Of a stretch of DNA of 35,306 nt, positions 24,111 through 31,974 are shown piece after piece. The notes beneath the pieces are model-generated. The model was not told the origin of the DNA, ran no database searches, and was given only the letters and a program-made list of their open reading frames with translations. The position numbers were made by a program, and so were the translations under genes. Every line of letters starts with the position of its first letter. Position 1 is the stretch's first letter. The stretch comes from JANSWP01 sp041941305 (GTDB lineage: Bacteria; Bacteroidota; Bacteroidia; Chitinophagales; Saprospiraceae). Location: the NCBI GenBank assembly GCA_041941305.1, contig JBGTQJ010000082.1, positions 1-35,306 on the forward strand, written 5' to 3'.

Positions 24111-27100
24111 TTGCGATTACTTCTAACGATTTGTTGCTTCATATTTTTCCTTTTGCCGAATCTCCTCCTTGGGCAGGATTTCATTATAGATATCCAATAT
24201 TATGGAATCGAAGAAGGCTTATCTCACCGCAATGTACACTTCTCTATTCAAGACAAAAGGGGGCTCATGTGGTTTGGCACAGACTATGGCTTAAACCGTT
24301 TTGACGGTTATCACTTCAAGTGGATTACAAAAGAAAAACATGGAATCCAATCCAATCTAATAAAAAATGCCTTGCTGGATAAAGATGGTTTTTTGTGGTT
24401 GTTGTATGGTGAAACGAGGGTTTTTGCACCGGCACATCCGATTTTTGAAGGCATTGATATTTTCAATCCCTTGACCGATGAAGCCATCCCTTTTGAAATT
24501 TTCTTTCAAGGGCAAACTCAATTTCAATCCACTGATTTTCATTCCTTTACTCAAAAAGAAACGGGAGAACTTGTCTTTCTGACCAAGCAAATGGAACTGG
24601 TGACTTATGAATTAGACCGGACGTTTAATGTAGTTGCGTTGGAATATGAATATGAAGAGGTGACCAACTTTAATTGGTCGGCAAATGGGTTTTATTGGAT
24701 GAGTATTTTGAAGGAAGAGCAATTGTTTGTTGTGGCAATTGATGAAGAAGGGAAGGAAGTTCACCATCTGCCACTCGATTTACCTTTCGATAAAGTTTTA
24801 CCCTATAAAGTTCATGACAGCCCAAATGAAAAATGGATAGCGACTTATAAGGGAGAACAAAGCCAATTTTATGAAATTACTCCAAGGGGAGCCTTTGTTG
24901 ACAACCTGGAAGACCAGCTCTTGAAACCATTCAATCTGGACTTTTCAAAATTTGGAGATTTTGCCGGATTCCTTGATGCCGAAGCTTTTTATGTGTTCTT
25001 TTCAAATTATGGGTTTTACCTATTTAACAAAAAACAAAAGAAGCTGTACCAATTGGCCAATGCCCAAAATAAAATAGGTTTTGCCACCCATATGTTTTTG
25101 GACCAGGAAGGAAAAATCTGGGCGAGTAGTCAATTTGGGATATATATAGTTGAACCAAAACTCAACCATTTTCAAAAAATTTTCTACATCCCTGAAGGAG
25201 AATTGAACCCTGTAAGAGGACTGACTTTGGATAATAATGGCGCGCTTTGGGTTATCAGGGAGAGTGAACAAAATTTGTGGAAATTTCAATTAAGCGCTGA
25301 TAAGAAGCAGGTGATTGATTCAACAACCGTCAACAGTACAAATGGCGAATTGAAAATACCTTTTGATAGGTTTTTTTATGAATTAGGCTTGGATCCTATC
25401 GAGAATAAGATCCTGTGTTTTCAACAACATGGCATCCTAAAAATCGACCCAATTTCCTTTAAATATGAGAGGACCCCTCTGCCAGATTCTATTTTTCAGA
25501 CACATAGAGCCTGGTCTTATTTTTTCGAAAATTCTGATGAAATTTGGATTGGAACAGAGATGGGGTTTATTGGTAGCGTCATAAATGGAACCTACCAATA
25601 TACACATCTCCTTGGTGACCCTTCCAGGACTTTTTTCGTTTATCAATTAATTGAAGACCAAAACCGGTTCTGGATTGTGTCGGAAATGGGACTATTTCTG
25701 TTTGATAAATCCAGTCATCAGGTTATTGAACGATATTGGTCTGAGGGAGAGGGAAAGTATCTCCTTACTTTCGATAAACTATATCATGCCCAAAGAGAAG
25801 AGAATGGTACTTTTTGGTTGGGAACAAGTGGGGGAGGTTTGGTTCATTTTGATCCCAATACAGGTGAATATCAACAATTTACCAAGGCTGATGGCTTCTC
25901 CAATAATACCATTTATGCAGTTTATCCAGATGAATACGACAACCTTTGGCTGACGAGTGATTATGGGATCATGCGTTTTAACAAAACGACGCATCAGGTC
26001 AATACTTATCTCGAAGATGATGGAATTACACACAATGAATTCAACAGGATTTCCCATCATCAAAGCGAAGATGGCACCTTGTTTTTTGGTGGCTTAAATG
26101 GTATTACCTCCTTTCATCCAAAAGATTTCCAATCAGATAGTCTGACATCAAATGCACCACTGGTCATTAGTAAGTTCGAACAATTTATTGGGGATGAAAA
26201 TAAACTGGTAAATAAGACCAGCAAATTATTGAGTGAAAACCAAATCACACTTGCGCCCAATGATCCTTTTTTCCGAATCGAATTTGCACTGCTCACCTTC
26301 GAAGATGTGGACAAAATACAATTTGCTTACCAGGTAGAGGGCGCTGATCAGGATTGGTTGTACCAGAAAGAAAACTTCATCAGACTCAGTCGTTTACCCT
26401 ATGGTCAACACATGCTTAGAATCAAAGCACAGGGATCTGACGGACAATGGTCAAATAATGAATTGGCGATTGGAGTAAATGTTCTAAAGCCCTTTTATCT
26501 TCAAACATGGTTTATCATTCTGGCAATCTTGAGTGTTTTTGGGAGTCTCTTTGCTTTTTACAAATGGCGAACTTCCCTATTGAAAAAACAAAAGGCTCAA
26601 CTAGAACTCGAGGTAATCCGACGAACCAAGACGATTCGAGAACAAGCTGAAGAACTCAAATCCCTTGAACGATTAAAGTCCAGGTTCTTTGCCAATGTTT
26701 CTCATGAATTGAGGACTCCATTGACTTTATTGTCAGGTCCTGTAAAAACCATGTTGAAGGAAACCAGGAAGCACAGCAAACATTGGGAATTGCTTGGGTT
26801 TATGCAACGAAATACCAATCAACTATTGAAGTTGATAAACGAAATTCTAGAATTGTCAAAATTAGAATCCGGCAAATTGGCTACTCAGGAAGAAGTCATT
26901 CCATTTTTTCCATTTTTGCAAACCCTCAGTGCCCAATTTCAATCTTACGCAGCCAGCGTGAAAATAGACCTGTTTATCCGACATAACATTCCTGAAAATC
27001 TTGAAATACTCATTGATAGAGATAAAACCGAGAAAATCATCATCAATTTTTTGTCGAATGCGATGAAGTTCACGCCTCCTGGGGGACGGGTTATTTTAAA

Positions 27101-28289
27101 TGTAGAAGCTCAAGAAGACAACATACTCGTCAGCGTCCAGGATACCGGACAGGGCATTCATCCCGAAGACTTGCCCCATATTTTTGACCGTTTCTATCAA
27201 TCCAAACAGGTTGAGGGTACACCAAAGGGAGGGTCCGGTATCGGATTGTCTCTATGTCGTGAACTGGCGGAGCTTTTGAACGGAAAAGTATGGGCAGAAA
27301 GCGATTTGGGGAAAGGAAGTATTTTTTATTTCGAATTTCCGAAAAAAGTGGTAGAAAGCTCAGTAGTTTTGAGTGAAGCATTCTCACCGACTTCTTCAGA
27401 GGAAGAAATAGTCTCCATTAAACGAAAGGATTTTTTAGTTGAAAAATCAATAGTCGTTCCTGTTGAAAAAAATGACGCTCAAGCAAAAACCACGACCATT
27501 CTGCTCGTCGAGGACAATCCTGATCTACGAGGTTATATTAAAATTTTGTTACCTGAATACTACATCATCCCCGCAGAAAATGGGAAGGTGGCTTTGGAAT
27601 TGCTTTCTGCTTCGCAGCCCCTCGGCACTCCAAATCACCCACAGTCCAATGTTCATTCTACACCAGAACTAATCATCTGCGATCTCATGATGCCGGTCAT
27701 GGATGGTTTTGAGTTTTTGGAAATAGTAAAATCCGATGATCGCTGGCGGCACATTCCCGTCATTATGCTCACCGCCAAGGTGAATATCAAAGCCAGGCTC
27801 AAAGCTCTGCGGGTAGGGGTAGATGATTATTTGACCAAACCCTTTATGGAAGAGGAATTGAAGGCGAGAATCGATAATCTACTTCGAAATTATCACGAGC
27901 GTATGTTGTTGTTTTCCAAAATGAATGCCAACAGGGAAACTGCCAAATATCGCCCTGTCATTGCTGAAGCAGATGCGCTTTGGTTGGAAGAAGTGGAAAT
28001 GCAGCTGAATAAATTCCTTCCCGAGAATAATTTGAACATGGAGCGCGTAGCAGAAGCTCTTTTTATCAGTTATCGCCATTTTACCCGAAGGCTGAAAAAT
28101 CTGACCGGGCTGACTCCCAGCAAGTATTTAAAAGAGATGCGACTCAATCGAGGCAAGGAATATCTGTTGAGTGGCAAATACAAAACCATCAAGGAAGTCG
28201 CTTATGCTGTTGGATTTGCTGATGCACGGTATTTTTCAGATTTATGTCAAAAGCATTTTGGTTGTCATCCTTCCGAATTTTCCCGTTAA
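24111..28289 (+). CDS. Hybrid two-component system regulator (HTCS)
   Basis: 1,392 residues if started at TTG 24111; CTG at 24093 would give a better charged n-region (LRKHFFLRLLL), and no ATG is available before the sensor begins. Order of parts: signal peptide; periplasmic two-component-regulator beta-propeller (many Wxxx/GLNRFDGY-type repeats) to about 720; Y_Y_Y domain; TM at about 800-820; HisKA with H865 in ANVSHELRTPLT; HATPase (NFLSNAMKFTPPGG, DTGQGI, GGSGIGLSLC); receiver with D1191 in ICDLMMPVMDG; AraC-type HTH (VAEALFISYRHFTRRL, GFADARYFSDLCQKHFG). It senses a periplasmic ligand and binds DNA directly. HTCS proteins usually control polysaccharide loci, but no SusC/D or glycosidase gene is nearby. 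The T9SS protein downstream is a possible target. Confidence 0.92.
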   Translation: MRLLLTICCFIFFLLPNLLLGQDFIIDIQYYGIEEGLSHRNVHFSIQDKRGLMWFGTDYGLNRFDGYHFKWITKEKHGIQSNLIKNALLDKDGFLWLLYGETRVFAPAHPIFEGIDIFNPLTDEAIPFEIFFQGQTQFQSTDFHSFTQKETGELVFLTKQMELVTYELDRTFNVVALEYEYEEVTNFNWSANGFYWMSILKEEQLFVVAIDEEGKEVHHLPLDLPFDKVLPYKVHDSPNEKWIATYKGEQSQFYEITPRGAFVDNLEDQLLKPFNLDFSKFGDFAGFLDAEAFYVFFSNYGFYLFNKKQKKLYQLANAQNKIGFATHMFLDQEGKIWASSQFGIYIVEPKLNHFQKIFYIPEGELNPVRGLTLDNNGALWVIRESEQNLWKFQLSADKKQVIDSTTVNSTNGELKIPFDRFFYELGLDPIENKILCFQQHGILKIDPISFKYERTPLPDSIFQTHRAWSYFFENSDEIWIGTEMGFIGSVINGTYQYTHLLGDPSRTFFVYQLIEDQNRFWIVSEMGLFLFDKSSHQVIERYWSEGEGKYLLTFDKLYHAQREENGTFWLGTSGGGLVHFDPNTGEYQQFTKADGFSNNTIYAVYPDEYDNLWLTSDYGIMRFNKTTHQVNTYLEDDGITHNEFNRISHHQSEDGTLFFGGLNGITSFHPKDFQSDSLTSNAPLVISKFEQFIGDENKLVNKTSKLLSENQITLAPNDPFFRIEFALLTFEDVDKIQFAYQVEGADQDWLYQKENFIRLSRLPYGQHMLRIKAQGSDGQWSNNELAIGVNVLKPFYLQTWFIILAILSVFGSLFAFYKWRTSLLKKQKAQLELEVIRRTKTIREQAEELKSLERLKSRFFANVSHELRTPLTLLSGPVKTMLKETRKHSKHWELLGFMQRNTNQLLKLINEILELSKLESGKLATQEEVIPFFPFLQTLSAQFQSYAASVKIDLFIRHNIPENLEILIDRDKTEKIIINFLSNAMKFTPPGGRVILNVEAQEDNILVSVQDTGQGIHPEDLPHIFDRFYQSKQVEGTPKGGSGIGLSLCRELAELLNGKVWAESDLGKGSIFYFEFPKKVVESSVVLSEAFSPTSSEEEIVSIKRKDFLVEKSIVVPVEKNDAQAKTTTILLVEDNPDLRGYIKILLPEYYIIPAENGKVALELLSASQPLGTPNHPQSNVHSTPELIICDLMMPVMDGFEFLEIVKSDDRWRHIPVIMLTAKVNIKARLKALRVGVDDYLTKPFMEEELKARIDNLLRNYHERMLLFSKMNANRETAKYRPVIAEADALWLEEVEMQLNKFLPENNLNMERVAEALFISYRHFTRRLKNLTGLTPSKYLKEMRLNRGKEYLLSGKYKTIKEVAYAVGFADARYFSDLCQKHFGCHPSEFSR

Positions 28290-28616
28290 TAACCTTCATT
28301 GTGCTCAAAATCAGTCCCTTAGCACTCTAAAAGTCTATTTTGTCACATAAAATTGTCCAGTTTATCACATATTTCTTCACCTATCTTTACACCGTACTTT
28401 AATACACACAATAACAGTTCTTTCCGCTCTCAATTCCACTTTTAGATACATCAAAGTTTTAAATAATCCTCTTTTCCTAAATCATATTGGTGATTTCGGG
28501 CATGGGCTTTCTATGGGTATAATGAAGGTGGATAAGGATAAACCAAACCCTGCTAGATCTTCAAGCCTCGTGTTCGTGATTTCCGGTAGGCAAGGACATT
28601 TGAAAATACTTTATTT
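28290..28616. other. 327-bp intergenic region, HTCS to T9SS protein
   Basis: No recognisable gene. TATCTTTA at 28382-28389 is 7 of 8 to the -7 consensus and could start a leader of about 220 nt for the downstream gene. Nothing else stands out: no strong inverted repeat, and the short open frames resemble nothing known. Confidence 0.5.
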
Positions 28617-29633
28617 ATGAAAAAAATCTACTTCAGCCTTATTATTTTTTTGGGACTTTTGTTCCAAACTCAAATCTTTAGCCAGGTTTGTGGTGCGCCC
28701 GGTACCAGTTCGAGTAGTCAACGATTTGTTGCTAATTGGGAAACAACATTCACAGCTAGCTGCAATGGAACGCTAAACTCTATTACGTTTTATTCCTATT
28801 GTAAAGGATGTAATAATACTTCCGGTCATAATGTAACTTTAAGGACTGGAGCCACTTGTCCGGGAACCTCAACAGTATCCAGTCTTAATTTTACTTTACC
28901 TAATGAGACAGGTAGTGGAACTTATACAGTTGTTTGGTCAAATCCTAAACCTCAACTTTCCTCCGGAACCCAATATTGGTTTGATTTTGATTTTTCGGGA
29001 AATTTTGCTGGCACAGTTGGTTCTGCTCAAGGACATGCCGGAAATAGCGAATGTTCTACACCTGGCGGATTAAATCTCGACCTCGATGTTACACTTCCAG
29101 TGGAATTGACAAAATTCGAAGGAAGGAAAAGAGAGAGTAATATCCAACTCAACTGGCAAACCGCCTCCGAAACCAACAACCAAGGCTTCCAAATCGAACA
29201 CAGCCTGGACAACAGAACCTGGTCAAGCATTGGTTTCGTAGCAGGCCAAGGCACGACTTACAAAGAGCAGGATTATACTTTCATGCACAAAAACCCAAGA
29301 CAAGGCATCAATTATTATCGCCTCAAACAGCTAGACTATGATGGGGCTTTTGAGTATTCGGATGTGGTGAGTGTTCAGTTGGCAGACCACAGTCGGCAGT
29401 TGGCAGTTTATCCAAATCCTGTACAAAGTGATCAATTGAATATCAATCTGCCAGAATTTGAGACGGAAAGTGTTCAATTACAACTATTTGACTATGCAGG
29501 ACGATTGGTTCAGCAACAAGTTTTGTATGTGCAGGAGGCGGTATTGCAGGTAGGGGATTTGCTTCCCGGGATTTATTTGTTGCATATACAAATTGAGGGG
29601 CAGCGGTTTTTTGAGCGAGTGGTGATTCAGTAA
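28617..29633 (+). CDS. Secreted protein with T9SS type A sorting domain
   Basis: 338 residues with a clear signal peptide (about 1-22, ending IFSQ). Residues 24-155 are a Cys/Ser/Thr/Gly-rich beta domain with about eight cysteines (CGAPG, SYCKGCNN, GATCPG, SECSTPG) that likely form disulfides; I do not recognise its family. Residues 160-255 are the Bacteroidota linker domain VELTKFEGRK...LNWQTASETNNQGFQIEHS...YYRLKQLDYDG. The T9SS sorting domain follows (AVYPNPVQSDQLNI, LQLFDYAGRL, GIYLLHIQ, FERVVIQ). It is probably attached to the cell surface or released. No enzyme motif is seen, so an adhesive or binding role is a guess. It lies directly downstream of the HTCS gene, which may regulate it. 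Confidence 0.82.
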   Translation: MKKIYFSLIIFLGLLFQTQIFSQVCGAPGTSSSSQRFVANWETTFTASCNGTLNSITFYSYCKGCNNTSGHNVTLRTGATCPGTSTVSSLNFTLPNETGSGTYTVVWSNPKPQLSSGTQYWFDFDFSGNFAGTVGSAQGHAGNSECSTPGGLNLDLDVTLPVELTKFEGRKRESNIQLNWQTASETNNQGFQIEHSLDNRTWSSIGFVAGQGTTYKEQDYTFMHKNPRQGINYYRLKQLDYDGAFEYSDVVSVQLADHSRQLAVYPNPVQSDQLNINLPEFETESVQLQLFDYAGRLVQQQVLYVQEAVLQVGDLLPGIYLLHIQIEGQRFFERVVIQ

Positions 29634-29655
29634 ACAATTGTGTTTATGTGGTTGT

Positions 29656-29697
29656 GTGTTCAAGTGTTTAGGTTTGAGCACTTGAACATCTGAACAC
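29656..29697. repeat. Fold-back of GTGTTCAAG words after the T9SS gene
   Basis: GTGTTCAAGTGTTTAGG in the left arm and CACTTGAACATCTGAACAC in the right arm are complementary with two-word slippage. It lies 23 bp after the stop codon at 29633 and could cap that transcript. Confidence 0.5.
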
Positions 29698-29707
29698 CAG
29701 CTCCACA

Positions 29708-29727
29708 GGAGTCCCATTGGGAAATGC
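29708..29727 (+). repeat. GTCCCATTGGGAAATGC repeat copy
   Basis: GGAGTCCCATTGGGAAATGC, related to 5281-5299 and the reverse of 19164-19183. All three share GTCCCnnTGGGAAAnGC and lie between genes. Confidence 0.5.
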
Positions 29728-29878
29728 AACAAAATCATGGAAGAATTAATCTTATTTGGCATTTAATTCTAAGGCATTAAGATGCTCAACCCTGAAGTTT
29801 TAACAGAAACACAAAAGAAGAAGTATCCTAAAGCACAAAAAGTATAAGCGATTAGATTGATAAATAAGGTATCATATT

Positions 29879-29910
29879 GCTCCTCTGCTTTTGGGTCGGA
29901 GGGGCTTTTT
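29879..29910 (+). terminator. Rho-independent terminator
   Basis: GCTCCTCTG (29879-29887) pairs with CGGAGGGGC (29897-29905) through seven Watson-Crick and two G.U pairs around a 9-nt loop, followed by TTTTTCTTATT. It faces rightward and would end transcription from the T9SS gene or from a short transcript in the gap. Confidence 0.75.
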
Positions 29911-29919
29911 CTTATTATT

Positions 29920-30037
29920 CTACAATGCTGCCATCCTAATATGCTGCAATGCTATAATACAATAGGATAATTATTATAGCATTGCAGAATTAAAGAATCA
30001 TTATTGTAGCATGGTAGTATCGCAGCATTATAGCATT
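29920..30037. repeat. Fold-back of ATGCTGC/ATGCTAC words (copy 1 flanking the CHAT cluster)
   Basis: The core is a perfect 15-bp stem, 29945-29959 with 29972-29986. Outer arms iterate CTACAATGCTG/CCATCCTAATATGCTG and ATTGTAGCAT/GGTAGTATCGCAGCAT. ATTGTAGCAT recurs in the element at 35121-35216. The element ends 7 bp before the anti-sigma stop codon, so it is the 3' end structure of the anti-sigma/sigma transcript. Confidence 0.75.
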
Positions 30038-30044
30038 AAAATTA

Positions 30045-30947
30045 TTATGGGTTTACAGTGAACTTATTCAAATACAAAACTTCCCCATCTTCATCTTCAA
30101 TTTGATAATAATACAACCCCTCCCCCACTTCCAGGCTTTTAGACAAAACGAATTGAAAACCTTCTTCTACCTCCTCAAAGGTCAGTTGTTTGGATAAGAG
30201 GGGTTGAAAGTTTTCGTAATCCGCCATTTTATTGGAAAAAATATACAGATGAATGGTTCTGCCTTCGATGCCATTTTCTGGTTTGAATATCCCTTTTAAT
30301 TCAAAATCAATGCTGCCAGATTTCAAATTGAATTGAGTAGCAGGGCCATCCAGGTTTAGGTCATCACTTCTCAAATTTCCCAGTCTGCTCTCGAGGTATT
30401 CGTTGGGTTCAAAGTTACCAGCGATGGGACGCCTGATATTTTTTGGTTCCTGAACGGGATCTTGAGGAGCTGGATTTTTTTTTATAGTAGGTGGAATAGT
30501 AGGAGGCTCTTTTTCTTGATCAATAACTTCATTAGCGGGTTCTTCATTTGTAGTTGGTAGATCATCTTGTGGGGCATCGCTATCAGTAGTGCCTTGAGTG
30601 GTAATTTCTGTTGAAGTAGTTGAGTCAGGATTATTAGTCTCATTTTCGAAAAGCCCTAACCGCCATATAGTCAAAGCAAGCAAAATAACAAGCCCGATTC
30701 CCAAAAAAAGGGGGCGATTCTTTGAAGGTTCCTCCTTAGCATATTTTGCATCCAATTTTGTCAGGTTTGCCCGAAAATCATCCTCTGGGCGATGTGCCAA
30801 AAGGCTTTCCATTTTTCTTTGGAAATTCACTTCTCTTTCCAACTGCTCATCCTGAGCCAGTTGATTTTCAAAATCCGCTAATTCTTTTTCCGACAAAGAA
30901 CCATCCAGGTATTTTTCTATTTGTTCAAATTGTATTTTTTTGCTCAT
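30045..30947 (-). CDS. Single-pass anti-sigma-like protein with periplasmic domain
   Basis: 300 residues from ATG. The N-terminal 75 residues are cytoplasmic and helical (EQIEKYLDGSLSEKELADFE, the usual start of Bacteroidota anti-sigma and related proteins) without a zinc HxxxCxxC motif. A TM segment spans about 79-97. A low-complexity Thr/Pro/Asp/Glu linker (about 105-165) leads to a C-terminal beta-rich domain (about 190-300: GSIDFELKGIFKPENG, EGLYYYQIEDEDGEVLYLNKFTV) that should be periplasmic. It follows the ECF sigma gene on the same strand after 108 bp filled by a fold-back repeat. The expected role is to hold the sigma factor at the membrane until an envelope signal releases it; this is inferred from gene order and topology. 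Confidence 0.75.
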   Translation of the reverse strand: MSKKIQFEQIEKYLDGSLSEKELADFENQLAQDEQLEREVNFQRKMESLLAHRPEDDFRANLTKLDAKYAKEEPSKNRPLFLGIGLVILLALTIWRLGLFENETNNPDSTTSTEITTQGTTDSDAPQDDLPTTNEEPANEVIDQEKEPPTIPPTIKKNPAPQDPVQEPKNIRRPIAGNFEPNEYLESRLGNLRSDDLNLDGPATQFNLKSGSIDFELKGIFKPENGIEGRTIHLYIFSNKMADYENFQPLLSKQLTFEEVEEGFQFVLSKSLEVGEGLYYYQIEDEDGEVLYLNKFTVNP

Positions 30948-30951
30948 ATTG

Positions 30952-31055
30952 TTGAGTTTTGGGTGTGTGCAGGTGTTTGTGTCTTCAAGTATTTATGCGC
31001 TATAACTCAAACACATAAACACGGAAAGGCTTAAACTCCTTAACACAAATACCTC
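30952..31055. repeat. Fold-back of GTGTTTGTGT words inside the sigma/anti-sigma gap
   Basis: The left arm GGTGTTTGTGTCTTCAAG (from 30971) and the right arm CATAAACAC...TTAACACAAATACCTC are complementary with mismatches and slippage. It fills nearly the whole gap between the two genes, so a co-transcript would carry a long hairpin that may set their expression ratio. Confidence 0.5.
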
Positions 31056-31616
31056 TCAAACAAACTCACTAAATCGTTTATCCCCTTTAATCAGTTGCGC
31101 CAACCTTTCTTTACACTTGTATTTTTTTCGCTTTACATATTCTGTGGTGTAACCCATTTTTTGCGCAATTTCTTTCAAAGGCTTCCCATTAAAAAAGCTT
31201 TGTAAAACACTTTGGCATTCTTCCGTCAGTTCCGCAAATTTTTGTTTGTAGAATTTCCTTTGCTCGCTCTCGATAAGATCCTTTTCTATACTTGCTTCTG
31301 CAATAAGTCTCTCATCATCTTCAAGGGTGACCTCTTTCCGGTATTTTTTTTTCAATTGTCGCAACCAAATAAATCGACAAGTCCCATAGAAATATGCTGC
31401 GAAGCCGGTCGTCAACTCAAAATCTGGCGTATTTAGTTTATTAAATAGGATCACCAGCCCCTCCTGAAAGACATCTCTTGCATCATCCCGGGTGCCCTTA
31501 TTTTGAATCACCATTGCAGTAATTTTGGGCAGGTAGGTTTTGTAGATTTCATCCAGGATTTGATAATCGTTTTGCCTTAGTCCGTTTAAAAAGATAGATT
31601 CATCTATTGCAATCAT
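31056..31616 (-). CDS. ECF-type RNA polymerase sigma-70 factor
   Basis: 186 residues from ATG. Region 2 is visible at about 20-85 (YLPKITAMVIQNKGTRDDAR, DVFQEGLVILFNKL, FAAYFYGTCRFIWLRQLKKK), including the -10 recognition helix. Region 4 is at about 130-178 (LTEECQSVLQSFFNGKPLKEI, AQKMGYTTEYVKRKKYKCKERL). Regions 1 and 3 are absent, as in ECF factors. The form FNGKPLKEIAQKMGYT is common in Bacteroidota ECFs linked to CHAT or caspase-like genes. It is followed by the membrane anti-sigma-like gene and is divergent from the TPR-CHAT protease gene. It probably transcribes its own operon and the CHAT gene; that is inference. Confidence 0.9.
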   Translation of the reverse strand: MIAIDESIFLNGLRQNDYQILDEIYKTYLPKITAMVIQNKGTRDDARDVFQEGLVILFNKLNTPDFELTTGFAAYFYGTCRFIWLRQLKKKYRKEVTLEDDERLIAEASIEKDLIESEQRKFYKQKFAELTEECQSVLQSFFNGKPLKEIAQKMGYTTEYVKRKKYKCKERLAQLIKGDKRFSEFV

Positions 31617-31669
31617 AAATAGATACTAGGTATAGATTTTGATTCAGTTGTGGATTTCATAATGAAGAT

Positions 31670-31700
31670 CAAATGTAATTAATCTCAGAACAGGTTAAAA
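31670..31700 (-). promoter_or_regulatory. Probable promoter of the ECF sigma gene
   Basis: On the minus strand TACATTTG (31670-31677) is a perfect TAnnTTTG box, with TTTT (31697-31700) at exactly 19 bp as a weak -33 box. The predicted leader is about 47 nt. Motif-based; it looks like the housekeeping-type consensus, not an ECF promoter. Confidence 0.45.
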
Positions 31701-31728
31701 AATACTGCACCTCCAAAAAATAATTAAT

Positions 31729-31820
31729 GCAAGTTAGGAACAATAATACTGGCCATCCCAATAAGCTATCGGGATTGGCACTGCTCGAAGGGGGTTTGAG
31801 GGATTTTCGGCTCCCTTAAT
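31729..31820. repeat. Degenerate relative of the 6304-6439 hairpin element
   Basis: Begins GCAAGTTAGGAACAATAATA (compare GCAAGTTGCGAATAATAAT at 6304) and contains GCTCGAAGGG (compare 6344-6353). The internal stem TGGCCATCCCAATA / TATCGGGATTGGCA (31750-31763, 31767-31780) pairs at 11 of 14 positions around a 3-nt loop. Confidence 0.5.
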
Positions 31821-31905
31821 AATAAAATAATCTCGAAATAACTTATACATAATTATAAACACGAACTTAACAATATAAAGTTTAACTTAATTGTAGCTTT
31901 TTACA

Positions 31906-31951
31906 ATGATAGATATGTGAGTTTCACATATCTATCATCCTTATACCTTTA
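31906..31951 (+). promoter_or_regulatory. Perfect 15-bp palindrome overlapping the CHAT gene promoter
   Basis: ATGATAGATATGTGA (31906-31920) and TCACATATCTATCAT (31924-31938) are exact complements with spacer GTT. TACCTTTA (31944-31951) is a likely -7 box, and TTTC at 31922-31925, inside the palindrome, lies 18 bp upstream in the -33 position. The start codon is 23 bp downstream of the box. This looks like an operator for a dimeric DNA-binding protein; the binder is unknown. Confidence 0.5.
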
Positions 31952-31974
31952 GCACATTCTTTAAAAAAACTACA

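Larger units (their letters stand above)
29634..30044. other. 411-bp intergenic region rich in hairpins
   Basis: From left to right: fold-back 29656-29697, a GTCCCATTGGGAAATGC repeat copy (29708-29727), a terminator (29879-29910) and the ATGCTAC-word fold-back (29920-30037). A 21-codon ORF at 29782-29847 (MLNPEVLTETQKKKYPKAQKV) ends 31 bp before the terminator; it is too short to credit without further evidence. Confidence 0.6.
31617..31974. other. 358-bp divergent control region of the sigma and CHAT genes
   Basis: Holds a TACATTTG box for the sigma gene (31670-31677), a hairpin repeat (31729-31820), a perfect 15-bp palindrome (31906-31938) and a TACCTTTA box (31944-31951) for the CHAT gene. 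No coding sequence. Confidence 0.6.

Noticed and set aside
28500..28619. Short open frame running into the start of the T9SS gene
   Set aside because: About 35 residues, no family resemblance, ends by chance at the overlap with the next ATG.
29782..29847. 21-codon ORF (MLNPEVLTETQKKKYPKAQKV) before a terminator
   Set aside because: Too short, no recognised family and no promoter box; noted only as part of the intergenic description.
29920..30037. CRISPR-like array (short repeated words)
   Set aside because: The repeats are 7-10 nt words without unique spacers of constant length, arranged as a fold-back; no cas genes.
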